This document shows, piece after piece, positions 45,598-54,895 of a DNA stretch of 64,000 nucleotides. The notes beneath the pieces were generated by a model. That model made no database searches. It was not told where the DNA came from and was given only the letters and a program-made list of their open reading frames with translations. Source of the stretch: Duganella fentianensis (lineage in GTDB: Bacteria; Pseudomonadota; Gammaproteobacteria; Burkholderiales; Burkholderiaceae_D). Position 1 is the first letter of the stretch, and every line of letters begins with the position of its first letter. The translations under genes were made by a program, and so were the position numbers. The DNA lies in NCBI RefSeq assembly GCF_009857835.1, contig NZ_WWCL01000002.1, forward strand, positions 186,001 to 250,000, written 5' to 3'.

Positions 45598-46365
45598 ATG
45601 AATAAGTTTTTCCAGTTCGGCCTGCTGCTGGCCACCTGTAGCGCACTGTGGAACTCGGCCTTTGCCGCCGAAGACCCCGTCGAGAAGCGCGTGGTGGCCA
45701 TCGATGCCCGCGTGGTGCGCGTCAAGCTTGATGGCGTGATCGACCTCAAGGTGCGTCAGGGTGCGGCACCGGGGCTGATCATCATCGGCGAGAAGCGCTA
45801 CCTCGATAAGACTACCTCTTCCACCACGGGCGATACCCTGCATCTGGAAACGGAAGGGCGCGGCATCAAGATAGGCCGCAATATGGTGCGCGCCGAACTG
45901 ACCCTGCCCATGCTGCGCGAAGTGGTGTCCGAAGGCGTAGGCACTACCGATATCAGCGGCTTTAGCGGCGAGGAACTGGAACTGACGCTCGATGGCGCCG
46001 GCAGCATGAAAGTCAATTGCGACTACAAGAATCTGAAGGCTGATCTGGGTGGCGTGGGCAGCATGAATCTGTGGGTGAGCGAGAACGAGAACGTCGATCT
46101 CGATCTGCGCGGCGCCGGCTATATCACGCTGGGTGGGCGCAGCAAGATGCTGAAAGCTTCGCTGGGCGGGCTGGGTGGACTGAATGCCCAGCAGCTGCAG
46201 GCTGAAAATGTGAATGTAGACCTCAGTGGTCTCGGGAATGCCACCGTCAACGCGCGCAACAACGCTACCCTGAGCCTGAGCGGGCTGGGTTCGGTCACGG
46301 TGTACGGCAAACCGATGAACCGTAATGTGAGTGTGGATGGTTTGGGTAAAGTCAGCTGGAAGTAA
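45598..46365 (+). CDS. GIN-domain (DUF2807) exported protein
   Basis: A 255-residue exported protein with a signal peptide to about residue 22 (NSAFAAED). The rest is a head-GIN/DUF2807 beta-helical domain rich in G-x-G repeats: SGFSGEELELTLDGAGSM, ADLGGVGSMNLWVSE, LRGAGYITLGG, SLGGLGGLNAQQL, LSGLGNATV, LSGLGSVTVYG and VDGLGKVSWK. The start at 45598 has GAGGA upstream. The fold suggests a surface or periplasmic adhesin-like or auto-transport-like structure; the function is unknown. The Sel1-repeat gene follows after 20 bases. Confidence 0.84.
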   Translation: MNKFFQFGLLLATCSALWNSAFAAEDPVEKRVVAIDARVVRVKLDGVIDLKVRQGAAPGLIIIGEKRYLDKTTSSTTGDTLHLETEGRGIKIGRNMVRAELTLPMLREVVSEGVGTTDISGFSGEELELTLDGAGSMKVNCDYKNLKADLGGVGSMNLWVSENENVDLDLRGAGYITLGGRSKMLKASLGGLGGLNAQQLQAENVNVDLSGLGNATVNARNNATLSLSGLGSVTVYGKPMNRNVSVDGLGKVSWK

Positions 46366-46385
46366 TCGACAGGACCACCGGGGAT

Positions 46386-46994
46386 ATGAAAAAAATCATA
46401 CTGGCACTAGGCCTGGCCTTCAGTCTGCCGCAGCTGGCGCAAGCCGGCTTCGCAGAAGGCGCGACTGCCTACAACGCTAAAAATTATACTGTGGCGCTGA
46501 AAGAAGTCACGCCACTGGCCAAGGCCGGCAATGCCGATGCCCAGCATTTGCTGGGCCTGATGTATTACATGGGCCGCGGCGTCACACAGGATTACAAGCA
46601 GGCGCTCGATTGGCACCGCAAGGCAGCCCTGCAGGGCAAGGCCGATGCGCAATATGTGGTGGGCGCCATGTACTACACGGGTAATGCCGTGATACAGGAT
46701 CACAAGCAGGCCGTGGCCTGGTTCCGCAAGGCGGCCGAGCAGGGCCACGCGGAAGCGCTGCAGGCGCTGGGCCTGATGTACCGCTATCACACGGCCGGAC
46801 TGCCGCAGGATAATGTGATCGCCTACATGCTGTGGAATCTGGCAGCAGCCTATGGCTCGGTCAATGCGGCCGAGCAGCGTTCGGCCGTGGTCAAGAACAT
46901 GACGGCGGAGCAGCTGGAAGAAGGGCAGGCATTATCGGCGGCATGGAAGCCGAATACGCCGCTGCCGCAGCGTTCCCGGACTGGCGGTAGCTAG
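46386..46994 (+). CDS. Sel1-like repeat protein, exported
   Basis: A 202-residue protein with a signal peptide (ending LAQAGFA, about residue 20) and about three Sel1-like tetratricopeptide repeats: GNADAQHLLGLMYYMGRGVT, GKADAQYVVGAMYYTGNAVI and GHAEALQALGLMYRYHTAGL. Each repeat has the D-x-x-x-A-x-x-W-x-x-K/x-A-A helix. Such proteins act as interaction scaffolds in the periplasm. The 20-base spacing to the GIN-domain gene suggests cotranscription. Confidence 0.85.
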   Translation: MKKIILALGLAFSLPQLAQAGFAEGATAYNAKNYTVALKEVTPLAKAGNADAQHLLGLMYYMGRGVTQDYKQALDWHRKAALQGKADAQYVVGAMYYTGNAVIQDHKQAVAWFRKAAEQGHAEALQALGLMYRYHTAGLPQDNVIAYMLWNLAAAYGSVNAAEQRSAVVKNMTAEQLEEGQALSAAWKPNTPLPQRSRTGGS

Positions 46995-47002
46995 TGCGGG
47001 CG

Positions 47003-47026
47003 GGTGGCGGCGTGTGCGCCGCTACC
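47003..47026. terminator. Candidate hairpin between convergent genes
   Basis: GGTGGCGGCG pairs with CGCCGCTACC (nine of ten positions) around TGTG. It fills the 35-base gap between the Sel1-repeat gene and the convergent cytochrome gene. No T tract is present on either strand, so intrinsic termination is uncertain. Confidence 0.4.
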
Positions 47027-47029
47027 GAT

Positions 47030-47569
47030 TCAGCCAGGGTGGTCGTCAGCGTCCTTGCGGCCGCTGAGCATGGCGGCTACCAGATTCTCGCGGTGCTGCC
47101 AGCTGGTGAACAGCACGCCGCCCAGATGCAGGGCGATCAGCCCTAGCAGCGTCCAGCCCAGCGCCTGATGCACGCGCACCGGCCAGGCATACCCCCACAG
47201 CAGATCCGTATTCAGGGCCCAGCCCGTGATGCCCAGCAGGGCTACGCACAGTAGCAGGGCCAGCACCATCCAGCCGCCCAGCGGATTATGGCCGAGGTAG
47301 CGCGGCGCCGTGCCGCCGATGACCTGACGCAGGTAGTGCAGGGTATCGCCGCCATTGCGCACAAACTGGCTGAAGCGGGCGTAGTAATTGCCCGTATAGC
47401 CCCACAGGAAGCGGCAGGCCACGATGGCGGCCGCACCATAGCCCCAGTATTCATGCTGGGGGCCGGTATCGCTGCTGGTCAGCCAGGCGGCGGCCACGCA
47501 TAGCACCAGTGACCAGTGCAGCAGCCGCAGTGGCAGATCCCAGATCGTCAGTGGCTTATTCTTCGACAC
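47030..47569 (-). CDS. Cytochrome b561-type membrane protein
   Basis: A 179-residue four-helix membrane protein of the Ni/Fe-hydrogenase cytochrome b/b561 superfamily. Candidate haem-binding histidines lie in LRLLHWSLVLCV, RVHQALGWTLLGLIALHLGG and possibly QHEYWGYGAA. The C-terminal tail is short and cytoplasmic. The start overlaps the upstream PepSY gene by 14 bases. In this iron-related cluster it could supply electrons for ferric reduction at the membrane; that role is inference. Confidence 0.85.
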   Translation of the reverse strand: MSKNKPLTIWDLPLRLLHWSLVLCVAAAWLTSSDTGPQHEYWGYGAAAIVACRFLWGYTGNYYARFSQFVRNGGDTLHYLRQVIGGTAPRYLGHNPLGGWMVLALLLCVALLGITGWALNTDLLWGYAWPVRVHQALGWTLLGLIALHLGGVLFTSWQHRENLVAAMLSGRKDADDHPG

Positions 47570-47840
47570 GGGCGAAAGTCACGGGATCGAAGAAGGCTTC
47601 CACGCGCTTGCCTTTCGGGTCCTTGGCGTAGACTTCGTAGCAGGAGTTGGTGGCTTCCATGCGGCGGATCACCCAGCCTTCGGCTACCAGTTTCTTCTGC
47701 AGTTCTTCGTGCGATTTCCATTCCGATTTGGGCGCTTTGGTGCACACCACATTGCCGTGCGCGCTGGCGCTGGCGGCGCATACGGCCAGCAGCACAGGCA
47801 GCGCAAATTGCGCCAGACGGGAGTAAGAACGTTTCATCAT
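47556..47840 (-). CDS. PepSY domain periplasmic protein
   Basis: A 94-residue exported protein. The signal peptide ends near ASASA (residue 26 or so). The mature part KSHEELQKKLVAEGWVIRRM, then CYEVYAKDPKGKRVEAFFDP, is a small PepSY_2 domain. Two adjacent ATG codons are possible starts: 47840, given here, and 47837, which has better spacing from AAAGGA. It lies between the PiuC-like dioxygenase and the cytochrome b gene, overlapping the latter. Confidence 0.8.
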   Translation of the reverse strand: MMKRSYSRLAQFALPVLLAVCAASASAHGNVVCTKAPKSEWKSHEELQKKLVAEGWVIRRMEATNSCYEVYAKDPKGKRVEAFFDPVTFARVEE

Positions 47841-47863
47841 GATTCCTTTCAAAATAAGGCGGT

Positions 47864-48547
47864 TCAGGTCTGAGCCCAGCGCCGCAGCAGATTATGATAG
47901 ATGCCCGTCAGCCTGACCAGTTCATGATGGTCAGGCGGCAGGGATTGCGACAGATTCTGCACGGTGCGGTCCAGATCGAACAGCAGGCTACGTTCGCCTT
48001 CATCGGCCACCATGCTCTCGATCCAGAAGAACGAGGCCAGCCGGGCGCCCGCCGTGACAGGGGTGACGCGGTGCAGGCTGGACGAAGGGTAGAGCACCAT
48101 ATCGCCCGCTGCCAGTTTAACCGACTGCACGCCGAATTCACTTTCCACTTCCAGCACGCCGCCTTCGTACTCATGGGGCTCGGACAGGAACAGCGTGGCC
48201 GACAGGTCGCTGCGCACGCTGCCCTGATTGCCGGGCAGTTGCATCACGGCGCTATCGACATGGGTGCCGTAGGTGCCGCCATCCTGATAGCAGTTGAATT
48301 TGGGCGGAAAGATCTTGCGCGGCAGGGCGGCGGAAACGAACAGCGGCTGGCCTGCCAGGGCACGCAGGATGTGCTGGCCCAGACTCTGGGCCGGTTCGGC
48401 GTTGTCCTGCAGTTGCAGATTCTGTTTGACGTGGCGCGCCAGAGTGCCGCCTGTCAGGGTGCCATCCTGCCAGCTGGCCTGTGCCAGCCAGCCGCGGAAC
48501 TGGCGGACTTCGTCTTTGCTCAGTACATTTTCAATCGTGATTAACAT
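47864..48547 (-). CDS. piuC: Fe(II)/2-oxoglutarate-dependent PKHD-type hydroxylase (PiuC/YbiX)
   Basis: A 227-residue dioxygenase linked in other bacteria to ferric-siderophore receptors. The iron ligands are His96 and Asp98 in GTHVDSA and His159 in SSSLHRVTP. The 2-oxoglutarate-binding Arg169 is in [10 protein letters not shown]. The start at 48547 gives [20 protein letters not shown], the family N-terminus. It overlaps the alpha-hydroxyacid oxidase gene by 17 bases and is followed after 23 bases by the PepSY gene. The natural substrate of PiuC is unknown. Confidence 0.92.
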   Translation of the reverse strand: MLITIENVLSKDEVRQFRGWLAQASWQDGTLTGGTLARHVKQNLQLQDNAEPAQSLGQHILRALAGQPLFVSAALPRKIFPPKFNCYQDGGTYGTHVDSAVMQLPGNQGSVRSDLSATLFLSEPHEYEGGVLEVESEFGVQSVKLAAGDMVLYPSSSLHRVTPVTAGARLASFFWIESMVADEGERSLLFDLDRTVQNLSQSLPPDHHELVRLTGIYHNLLRRWAQT

Positions 48548-49658
48548 GGTGCTCTCGCTGATGGAACAGGGCCGTAGCCCGGATGTGATCGATATGGGCA
48601 CAGCCGGCGAGGGCCATGCAGATTTCCAGCTCTTCGCGCAGCAGCTTGAGCATGTGGGCCACGCCCAGTGCACCGGCCACGGCCAGCGCATACAGCTGCA
48701 AGCGGCCTATGGCCACGGCATTCGCGCCCAGTGCCAGCGCTTTGAAGACATCGGCGCCCGAGCGCACGCCGCCGTCGAAGACGATGGGCAGGTCCTTGCC
48801 CACGGCAGCGCGGATGGCAGGCAGTACGTCCAGCGTGGCAGGCGCGCCATCGAGGCTGCGGCCGCCGTGGTTGGAAACGATGATGCCGGCCACGCCGGCA
48901 GCTTGCAATGCCAGCGCATCGTCGCCATGCATCACGCCCTTGGCCCAGACGGGCAAGCGGGTTTGCGTGAGCAGCCAGCGCAATTCGTCCCAGTTCGGTG
49001 CTGCCGCCATTACCCCTTGCAGGATGCGGCTGGCGCCTGGTGCCACGGCGCTTTCCTGCGCCGGCGTATAGCCTGCCAGATTGACGGGAACGCAGTGTGC
49101 CGGCAGCTGGAATTGCGCCGCCAGCGTGCGCAGGCTGGCGACCTGTATCGGTGCGTCCAGCGTCAGCACGATGGCGCTGTAACCGGCGGCTTCGGCACGG
49201 CGCAGCAGGTCCAGCGTATCGGCACGCTGCGGCTGCAGATACATCTGGAACCAGCGCTGCGGGCCGGCGCTCCGGGCCAGCTGTTCGAGTGTGCAGGAGG
49301 ACTGGGTGCTGGCGATGATGGGGCAGTCCAGCGCCGCTGCACCGCGTACGGTTTCATGTTCGCCACCGGGGTGCACCAGATTATGGAAGGCCACAGGCCC
49401 CAGCATCAGCGGATGGGCCATGGCTATGCCAGCCAGCGTGATGGCCGTGTGGCCTGCGCTGACGTCGCGCAGCAGGCGCGGCGTGATGGCCCAGCGTGCA
49501 TAGGCGGCGCGGTTGGCCGCTACCGTCTGGTCATGGCCGCTGCCGCCGGCGATATACGCCAGCGTGGGCGCGGCGATGAATTGCGGCGCCAGTGTTTCGT
49601 AGTCGAGCGCGCAGCGGATTTCCGGCGGAATGTGGTTCAGTGGCATGGATGCAGGCAT
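48531..49658 (-). CDS. FMN-dependent alpha-hydroxy-acid oxidase/dehydrogenase
   Basis: A 375-residue flavoenzyme of the glycolate oxidase/lactate oxidase family. The catalytic set is complete: Tyr in LAYIAGGSG, Tyr in WFQMYLQPQ, Asp in LTLDAPIQ, Lys in [10 protein letters not shown], and His plus Arg in SNHGGRSLD. The FMN phosphate site is [20 protein letters not shown]. It oxidises a 2-hydroxy acid to the 2-oxo acid. It heads an operon with piuC, PepSY and cytochrome b genes. A second in-frame ATG at 49646 is an alternative start. Confidence 0.88.
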   Translation of the reverse strand: MPASMPLNHIPPEIRCALDYETLAPQFIAAPTLAYIAGGSGHDQTVAANRAAYARWAITPRLLRDVSAGHTAITLAGIAMAHPLMLGPVAFHNLVHPGGEHETVRGAAALDCPIIASTQSSCTLEQLARSAGPQRWFQMYLQPQRADTLDLLRRAEAAGYSAIVLTLDAPIQVASLRTLAAQFQLPAHCVPVNLAGYTPAQESAVAPGASRILQGVMAAAPNWDELRWLLTQTRLPVWAKGVMHGDDALALQAAGVAGIIVSNHGGRSLDGAPATLDVLPAIRAAVGKDLPIVFDGGVRSGADVFKALALGANAVAIGRLQLYALAVAGALGVAHMLKLLREELEICMALAGCAHIDHIRATALFHQREHHVNHD

Positions 49659-49755
49659 GGCGGATTCAGGCTAGGGCAGGGAAGGCAGCTCAGGCAGAGT
49701 ATTCATCTTACGTGGGTTTGCCGTGAAAAGCTTGTGGCCGCAAAGCGCTAGCAGT

Positions 49756-49785
49756 AAAAAAAATGCCGGATGGGGTATCCGGCAT
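49756..49785 (-). terminator. Rho-independent terminator of the Fiu-type receptor gene
   Basis: On the minus strand, ATGCCGGAT pairs perfectly with ATCCGGCAT around ACCCC and is followed by eight T residues. It lies 30 bases after the receptor stop, so the downstream oxidase-piuC operon needs its own promoter. Confidence 0.93.
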
Positions 49786-49815
49786 GGGGTAAGCTTTACA
49801 GCGACTTGACCTCGA

Positions 49816-52185
49816 TTACAGTTCGTAGTTCACGGTCAGGCGTACGGCGCGGGCGTCACCCTTGTACAGGAAGGCGCCGGAGCGGTACACGGCCGTGTAG
49901 TAGTCCTTGTTGCCGACGTTGAGCACATTCAGGCGCAGGTCGAAGCGGCGGCTGAAGCGGTAGGCGGCAAACACGTCGTACACGGTGAAGGCCGGTACTG
50001 GCTGGGCGCATACGCCGTTGGTGTAGCCGGCTGCCGTATCAGGCTGGCCGCCGCAACGGTCGCTCTCGTGGCGCGCTACGGCGCCATAGCTGAGGGCATC
50101 GGTCTGCTGGAATTTCAGCTGGGCCGAGAAGGACTTCTTGGCGAAGTTGGACAGCGGCTTGCCGATATTCGTGGCCGTGGCCGAACCCAGTACTTCCGAC
50201 TGCATGATGCTGCCGCCGATCTGGCCCGACAGGCGCTCGGTGAAGTTACCGGCGAGGCCGACTTCCAGACCGCGCACACGGTTTTTACCCGTGTTGAAGG
50301 TGCCTACCGTGTCGTAGTTGGCGCCTTCCATCACGTCCTTCTTGGTGGTCTGGAACAGGGCGGCGGTGGCCAGCAGCTTGTGGTCGAACAGATCCCATTT
50401 GGTACCCAGTTCGTAGTTGATCGAGGTTTCCGGCTTGGCGCCAGCGATCTTGCCGTCGTACAGCACGGCGCCGCCGTAGCCGCTGCTGGTGCCCGAATCG
50501 GCTTCGCCGCCGTTGATGTCCTGCGCACTGGCTACGCTAGCGTAGATGATGGCATCCTTGGCCACTTTGTAGCTCAGGCCGAAGTGGCCGTTGACCAGCG
50601 TATCGTTGTAGGCATAGTCGCCCGTGATCACGCCGGTGGTGTTGTTGCGGCGGACCAGATTCAGGTCGAAGTAGTCGGCGCGGATACCGCCGAAGGCGCT
50701 CAGTTTGTCCGTCAGGTCTACCGTGTCCATGGCCGTCAGCGCCACGGTCTTGACATGCCAGTCCTGATTCCAGCCCAGACGGGTGGCGCTGCGGCCGGCC
50801 AGCGTGTTCAGGCTGGCGTAGTTCTGGCCGTAGGCGTCGCTGAGGCAATAGGCATTCAGCGGGCCGACTGGCGCAGCGCCATTGCTGGCGGTGCGGCAGT
50901 TGTAGGCGCCCGTGTTGGTGATCTGGTAGGTGCCGGACAGGACTTTGTGGTCGGTGTATTCGGCGCCGAAGATGAATTCGTGTTTCAGGCCGGCCAGTTC
51001 CTTGTCCCAGCGCAGATTGCTCTGGTGTGCGAAGTAATCGACTTCCTGCCAGCCCGTGTGGCCGCCATCCAGCGCCGCTGCGGTGAAGGGCACGCTGGTG
51101 CTGCCGTTGTAGCGGGTGCCGGCATTGGCGCCCGTGGTGACATAGGCGTTGCTGGACTTGCCGTAGCGGGTCAGGCTGGTCAGCTTGAGTTGCGGTGCGA
51201 TTTTCCAGTTGATGCGCGCGGTCAGGGTATCGACATCGGATTGCAGGAAGTCGCTGGTCTGGGCGTACACCGGAACATTGTTGGCCGGTACGCGGTTAGG
51301 CACGGTGCCGACCAGATAGCCGCCCAGATCGGGCATGTGGTCCTTGGTGCGCAGGCCGTAGTAGTCGGTGGTCAGGCTGAAGTTGTCGGTTGCTTCCCAC
51401 AGGCCGGACAGGGCCAGACCGCTGCGGCTGCGGCTCGATGGCGCGCGACCCGGCACGTCTTCTTCCCCCCACAGGATGTTGGCGCGCACGGCGAAGTTCT
51501 CGCCGTAGCCACGGTTCACGTCCGAGGTGATGCGGCGCTGCGAATCGCTGCCCACGCCAGCCGAGAAGCGGGTGAAGTCGTGATCCAGCGTGGCCTGTTT
51601 GGTGATGGCGTTGACTGCGCCGCCAGCCGTGCCGCGACCGGCAAAGCTCGAATTCGGGCCTTTGGAAATTTCGATCTGTTCGACGGCGAAGCTTTCGCGC
51701 GTGCTCATGCCGGGGTCGCGCAGACCGTCGACAAACACGTCGCTGCGGGCTTCCTGACCGCGGATGATGTAGCGGTCGCCAAAGGCATTACCGTTTTCGC
51801 CCGTACCCAGCGTGATGCCCGGCTGGGCGGCCAGGATCTGTTTCAGGTCGGTCAGGCCGGAGTCGTCGATGGCGGCCTTGGTGACCACGGAAATGGTCTG
51901 CGGGGTTTCGGCCAGCGGACGGGTATGGCGGCTGTCGGCCGAAGTCTTGGCCTTGTAAGGCGTGCCTGCTTCGGCATTGGGATTCGGGTCGAGGCGCTTG
52001 CCCAGTACCAGCACTTCGCGCATGTCGACGGTCTTGTCGGTGTTGGCGGTCTGCGCCACAGCGGCCAGCGGCAGCAGCATGGCGGTGGATAGGCCCATGG
52101 CCAGGCTGGTTTTCTGCATGCTGCGCAGGGCGCTATCCTGTTCCATGCGGATGCTGTGCGGGTGTTGGGCTTTCGGCTTGTTCAA
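49816..52185 (-). CDS. fiu: Catecholate siderophore TonB-dependent receptor (Fiu-like)
   Basis: A 789-residue outer-membrane receptor. After an extended N-terminus the signal sequence is MGLSTAMLLPLAAVAQ (ending about residue 45). The TonB-box region is DMREVLVLGKRLDPN. The plug contains LAETPQTISVVTKAAIDDSG, YIIRGQEARSDVFVDGLRDP and ISKGPNSSFAGRGTAGGAVN, typical of the Fiu/CirA catecholate group. The barrel ends VRLTVNYEL. The start codon appears to be TTG at 52185, with no strong ribosome site. Neighbouring piuC and a Fur-like site fit iron control. Confidence 0.9.
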   Translation of the reverse strand: MNKPKAQHPHSIRMEQDSALRSMQKTSLAMGLSTAMLLPLAAVAQTANTDKTVDMREVLVLGKRLDPNPNAEAGTPYKAKTSADSRHTRPLAETPQTISVVTKAAIDDSGLTDLKQILAAQPGITLGTGENGNAFGDRYIIRGQEARSDVFVDGLRDPGMSTRESFAVEQIEISKGPNSSFAGRGTAGGAVNAITKQATLDHDFTRFSAGVGSDSQRRITSDVNRGYGENFAVRANILWGEEDVPGRAPSSRSRSGLALSGLWEATDNFSLTTDYYGLRTKDHMPDLGGYLVGTVPNRVPANNVPVYAQTSDFLQSDVDTLTARINWKIAPQLKLTSLTRYGKSSNAYVTTGANAGTRYNGSTSVPFTAAALDGGHTGWQEVDYFAHQSNLRWDKELAGLKHEFIFGAEYTDHKVLSGTYQITNTGAYNCRTASNGAAPVGPLNAYCLSDAYGQNYASLNTLAGRSATRLGWNQDWHVKTVALTAMDTVDLTDKLSAFGGIRADYFDLNLVRRNNTTGVITGDYAYNDTLVNGHFGLSYKVAKDAIIYASVASAQDINGGEADSGTSSGYGGAVLYDGKIAGAKPETSINYELGTKWDLFDHKLLATAALFQTTKKDVMEGANYDTVGTFNTGKNRVRGLEVGLAGNFTERLSGQIGGSIMQSEVLGSATATNIGKPLSNFAKKSFSAQLKFQQTDALSYGAVARHESDRCGGQPDTAAGYTNGVCAQPVPAFTVYDVFAAYRFSRRFDLRLNVLNVGNKDYYTAVYRSGAFLYKGDARAVRLTVNYEL

Positions 52186-52264
52186 AATAGTCGTCTCGAA
52201 AAAGTAGGTGGGACGGAAATAAAGGTTGGCGAAGAGTATAAGCAGACTTAATGCGAATGTAAAT

Positions 52265-52283
52265 AGGAATTGATCTCATTAGC
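52265..52283 (-). promoter_or_regulatory. Candidate Fur box upstream of the Fiu-type receptor
   Basis: AGGAATTGATCTCATTAGC (plus-strand reading) matches 10 of 19 positions of the classical Fur consensus, mostly in the 3' half. It lies about 80 bases upstream of the receptor start, in the divergent region shared with a quinone oxidoreductase gene. The match is weak. Confidence 0.4.
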
Positions 52284-52378
52284 ATCTTGGCTCTCATTTC
52301 TGTTTGTGGTGCGCACTGCGTCCAGAGCGACGCTGGCGTACAATTGCCGTTTGACCAAGCTTGATAGGAGAGGGTGCG

Positions 52379-53359
52379 ATGCGCGCGATACAGATAGTTC
52401 AGCCCGGTGCGGCCGAGGTGCTGCAGCTGTGCGAGCGGCCTATGCCCGTGGCCGGTGCCGGCGAAGTGCTGATCAAAGTGCATGCGGCAGGCATCAACCG
52501 GCCCGACGTGCTGCAGCGTAAAGGCTTGTACAACCCGCCGGCTGGCGCCTCCGATCTGCCGGGGCTGGAAGTGGCGGGCGAGATCGTCGATGGCGATCTG
52601 GACTACACCACATTTGATCTAGGCGATGCTGTGTGCGCGCTGGTGCAGGGCGGCGGCTATGCCGAGTACGTAGTGGCGCCCATCGAGCAGGTGCTGCCCG
52701 TGCCCAAGGGCTGGAGCATGCTGGAAGCGGCCACCATCCCCGAGAACTATTTCACGGTATGGAGCAATGTGTGGGACCGCGCGCGGCTGGCGCAAGGTGA
52801 AACCCTGCTGGTGCAGGGTGGCAGTTCCGGCATCGGCGTGACGGCCATCCAGTTGGCCAGTGCGCTTGGTCATCGCGTGTTTGCCACTGCCGGCAGCGAC
52901 GACAAGGTGGCCGCCTGCGTAAAACTGGGCGCCGAGCGCGGCATCAACTACCGCAGCGAAGACTTTGCTGCGGTGGTCAAGACGCTCACCGATGGCCGTG
53001 GTGTGGACGTGATCCTCGACATGGTAGGCGGCGACTACCTGCCGCGCGAAATCGACTGTCTGGCCGACGATGGCCGTATCGGTCTGATCGCCACGCTGGG
53101 CGGTGCCAAGGCCACGGTGGATCTGGGGCAGGTGCTGCGTCGTCGTCTGACTATCAGCGGTTCGACCCTGCGCCCCCGTTCGCCAGCTTTCAAGGGCGCG
53201 ATTGCGCGCCAGCTGCTGGAAAAGGTCTGGCCGCTGTTGGCTACACGTAAGCTGCAACCGGTAATCTACGAAGTTTTCCCGCTGGAGCAGGCCGCTGCAG
53301 CGCACGCTTTGATGGAGAGCAGCCAGCATGTGGGCAAGATCATGCTGCAGGTAATCTAG
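52379..53359 (+). CDS. NAD(P)H:quinone oxidoreductase, zeta-crystallin/PIG3 type
   Basis: A 326-residue zinc-independent medium-chain dehydrogenase/reductase. Motifs are AAGINRPDVLQRKGLYNPP, PGLEVAGEIV, PENYFTVWSNVWDRA and the nucleotide-binding VQGGSSGIGVTAIQLASALG. It reduces quinones with NADPH in the cytoplasm. The start at 52379 follows AGGAGAGG at six bases and gives MRAIQIVQPG, the family start; an upstream TTG was rejected. tpiA follows after a clear promoter. Confidence 0.92.
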   Translation: MRAIQIVQPGAAEVLQLCERPMPVAGAGEVLIKVHAAGINRPDVLQRKGLYNPPAGASDLPGLEVAGEIVDGDLDYTTFDLGDAVCALVQGGGYAEYVVAPIEQVLPVPKGWSMLEAATIPENYFTVWSNVWDRARLAQGETLLVQGGSSGIGVTAIQLASALGHRVFATAGSDDKVAACVKLGAERGINYRSEDFAAVVKTLTDGRGVDVILDMVGGDYLPREIDCLADDGRIGLIATLGGAKATVDLGQVLRRRLTISGSTLRPRSPAFKGAIARQLLEKVWPLLATRKLQPVIYEVFPLEQAAAAHALMESSQHVGKIMLQVI

Positions 53360-53402
53360 GCAATCTCGGTGTGGCAATCGCGGCACGCTGCCAGCCCGTG
53401 GT

Positions 53403-53432
53403 TTGACCGGTATTCCGGCAACGCGTTAAAAT
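53403..53432 (+). promoter_or_regulatory. Sigma-70 type promoter for tpiA
   Basis: TTGACC (53403-53408) and TAAAAT (53427-53432) are separated by 18 bases. The -10 lies 26 bases before the tpiA ATG, giving a short leader. This is the best two-element promoter I see in the window. Confidence 0.7.
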
Positions 53433-53458
53433 AACGGGTTATTGAATTTTAGGCTACT

Positions 53459-54205
53459 ATGCGACGCAAACTTGTCATTGGCAACTGGAAGATGAACGGC
53501 AACCGTGCCGCCAACTCCACACTGCTGTCCGGTATTCTGGCCGGTCTGAACGATTTCGGTGCTGACTGCGCAGTATGCGTACCAGCACCCTATCTGGCCC
53601 AATGTGAAACCCAGCTGCAGGGCAGTGCGGTAGCGTGGGGTGCGCAAGACCTCTCCGTGCACGCCAGCGGCGCCTACACGGGCGAAGTGGCCGCGGCCAT
53701 GCTGGTGGACTTCGGTTGCCGCTATGTGCTGTGCGGTCACTCGGAGCGTCGTGCCTACCACCATGAAAGCAATGAGCTGGTGGCGCAGAAGGCCCGTGCC
53801 GCACTGGCCGCCGGTCTGACGCCGGTGGTGTGTGTGGGTGAAACGCTGGAGCAGCGCGAAGCGGGGCAAACGGCCGCCGTGATCGGCGCCCAGCTGCAAG
53901 CCGTGCTGGATGTGCTGGAAAACAGCGAGCTGATCAAGATTGTGGTGGCTTATGAGCCAGTCTGGGCCATCGGCACGGGCAAAACTGCAACACCGCAGAT
54001 TGCGCAGGAAGCGCATGCGCTGCTGCGTGCACAACTGGCAGCCAGGGATGCAGTAGCGGCGGCCAGCATGCAGATACTGTATGGCGGCAGCATGAAGCCG
54101 GAAAACGCCAAGGAGCTGATGGCCCAGCCCGATATTGATGGTGGCCTGATAGGCGGTGCAGCTTTGAAAGCAGCGGATTTCCTCGGCATTATCCAGGCCG
54201 TTTAA
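53459..54205 (+). CDS. tpiA: Triosephosphate isomerase
   Basis: It interconverts dihydroxyacetone phosphate and glyceraldehyde 3-phosphate. The 248 residues contain the substrate Lys in [12 protein letters not shown], the catalytic His in VLCGHSERR, and the catalytic Glu in [19 protein letters not shown], followed by [12 protein letters not shown] and GGLIGGAAL. secG follows after 88 bases, an arrangement common in proteobacteria. Confidence 0.97.
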   Translation: MRRKLVIGNWKMNGNRAANSTLLSGILAGLNDFGADCAVCVPAPYLAQCETQLQGSAVAWGAQDLSVHASGAYTGEVAAAMLVDFGCRYVLCGHSERRAYHHESNELVAQKARAALAAGLTPVVCVGETLEQREAGQTAAVIGAQLQAVLDVLENSELIKIVVAYEPVWAIGTGKTATPQIAQEAHALLRAQLAARDAVAAASMQILYGGSMKPENAKELMAQPDIDGGLIGGAALKAADFLGIIQAV

Positions 54206-54293
54206 ACCGCCGTATGCAAGGTATTAGCTGCGACGAATTAGCAGTAAGGCAGTAAATAGCAGTAAAAACATTTTTATTTTTGAATGGAATAGC

Positions 54294-54701
54294 ATGAACA
54301 CTTTGTTCAATCTGGTTATCGTAGTTCAGGTTCTGTCGGCCATCGCCATCATCGGTCTGGTGCTGCTGCAGCATGGTAAGGGTGCCGACATGGGCGCCGC
54401 CTTCGGTTCGGGCGCTTCGGGCAGCCTGTTCGGTGCCACCGGCTCGTCGAACTTCATGTCCAAATCGACCGGCATCGCGGCCGCGATCTTCTTCAGCGCC
54501 ACCCTCGCGCTGTCGTATATCTCGACCCAGCGCGGCGATACCGTCAGCGGCGGTGTGATGGACAAGGCAGCGCCTGCAGCACCGGCACCGGCTGCACCAG
54601 TCACCGGCACGGCAGCAATTCCGACCGCGCCAGCAGCTGCGCCTGCAACGGCACCTGCTGCACCGGCCGCCAGCGGCCCGGCTGCTTCGATTCCGAAGTA
54701 A
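54294..54701 (+). CDS. secG: Preprotein translocase subunit SecG
   Basis: A 135-residue subunit of the SecYEG translocon. Two membrane helices (about residues 2-22 and 55-73) flank the conserved loop LQHGKGADMGAAFGSGASGS and LFGATGSSNFMSKSTG. The last 50 residues are Ala/Pro/Thr-rich low complexity, longer than in E. coli SecG but common in beta-proteobacteria. It lies between tpiA and tRNA-Leu. Confidence 0.95.
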   Translation: MNTLFNLVIVVQVLSAIAIIGLVLLQHGKGADMGAAFGSGASGSLFGATGSSNFMSKSTGIAAAIFFSATLALSYISTQRGDTVSGGVMDKAAPAAPAPAAPVTGTAAIPTAPAAAPATAPAAPAASGPAASIPK

Positions 54702-54730
54702 GCCTGACGTAAGTTATAAGTTGTGACATT

Positions 54731-54749
54731 GCCGGCCTGATAAGCCGGC
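54731..54749 (+). terminator. Candidate terminator hairpin after secG
   Basis: GCCGGC and GCCGGC form a six-pair stem with a seven-base loop; a weak AATATTTT stretch follows six bases later. It probably reduces transcription from tpiA-secG into tRNA-Leu. The lack of an adjacent T tract keeps confidence modest. Confidence 0.5.
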
Positions 54750-54895
54750 TGCTGAATATTTTGGCAGTTGCGGGTTTCTCTGCTCGAAAAAAACAATTCA
54801 ATAGGTATCTCAGCAAATATTTATCGTTTTTCGTCTTGTTTTAACGCAATTCGCATTAACAAGATTGTGAAAAAGCGTTAGAATAATGGCCTAAC

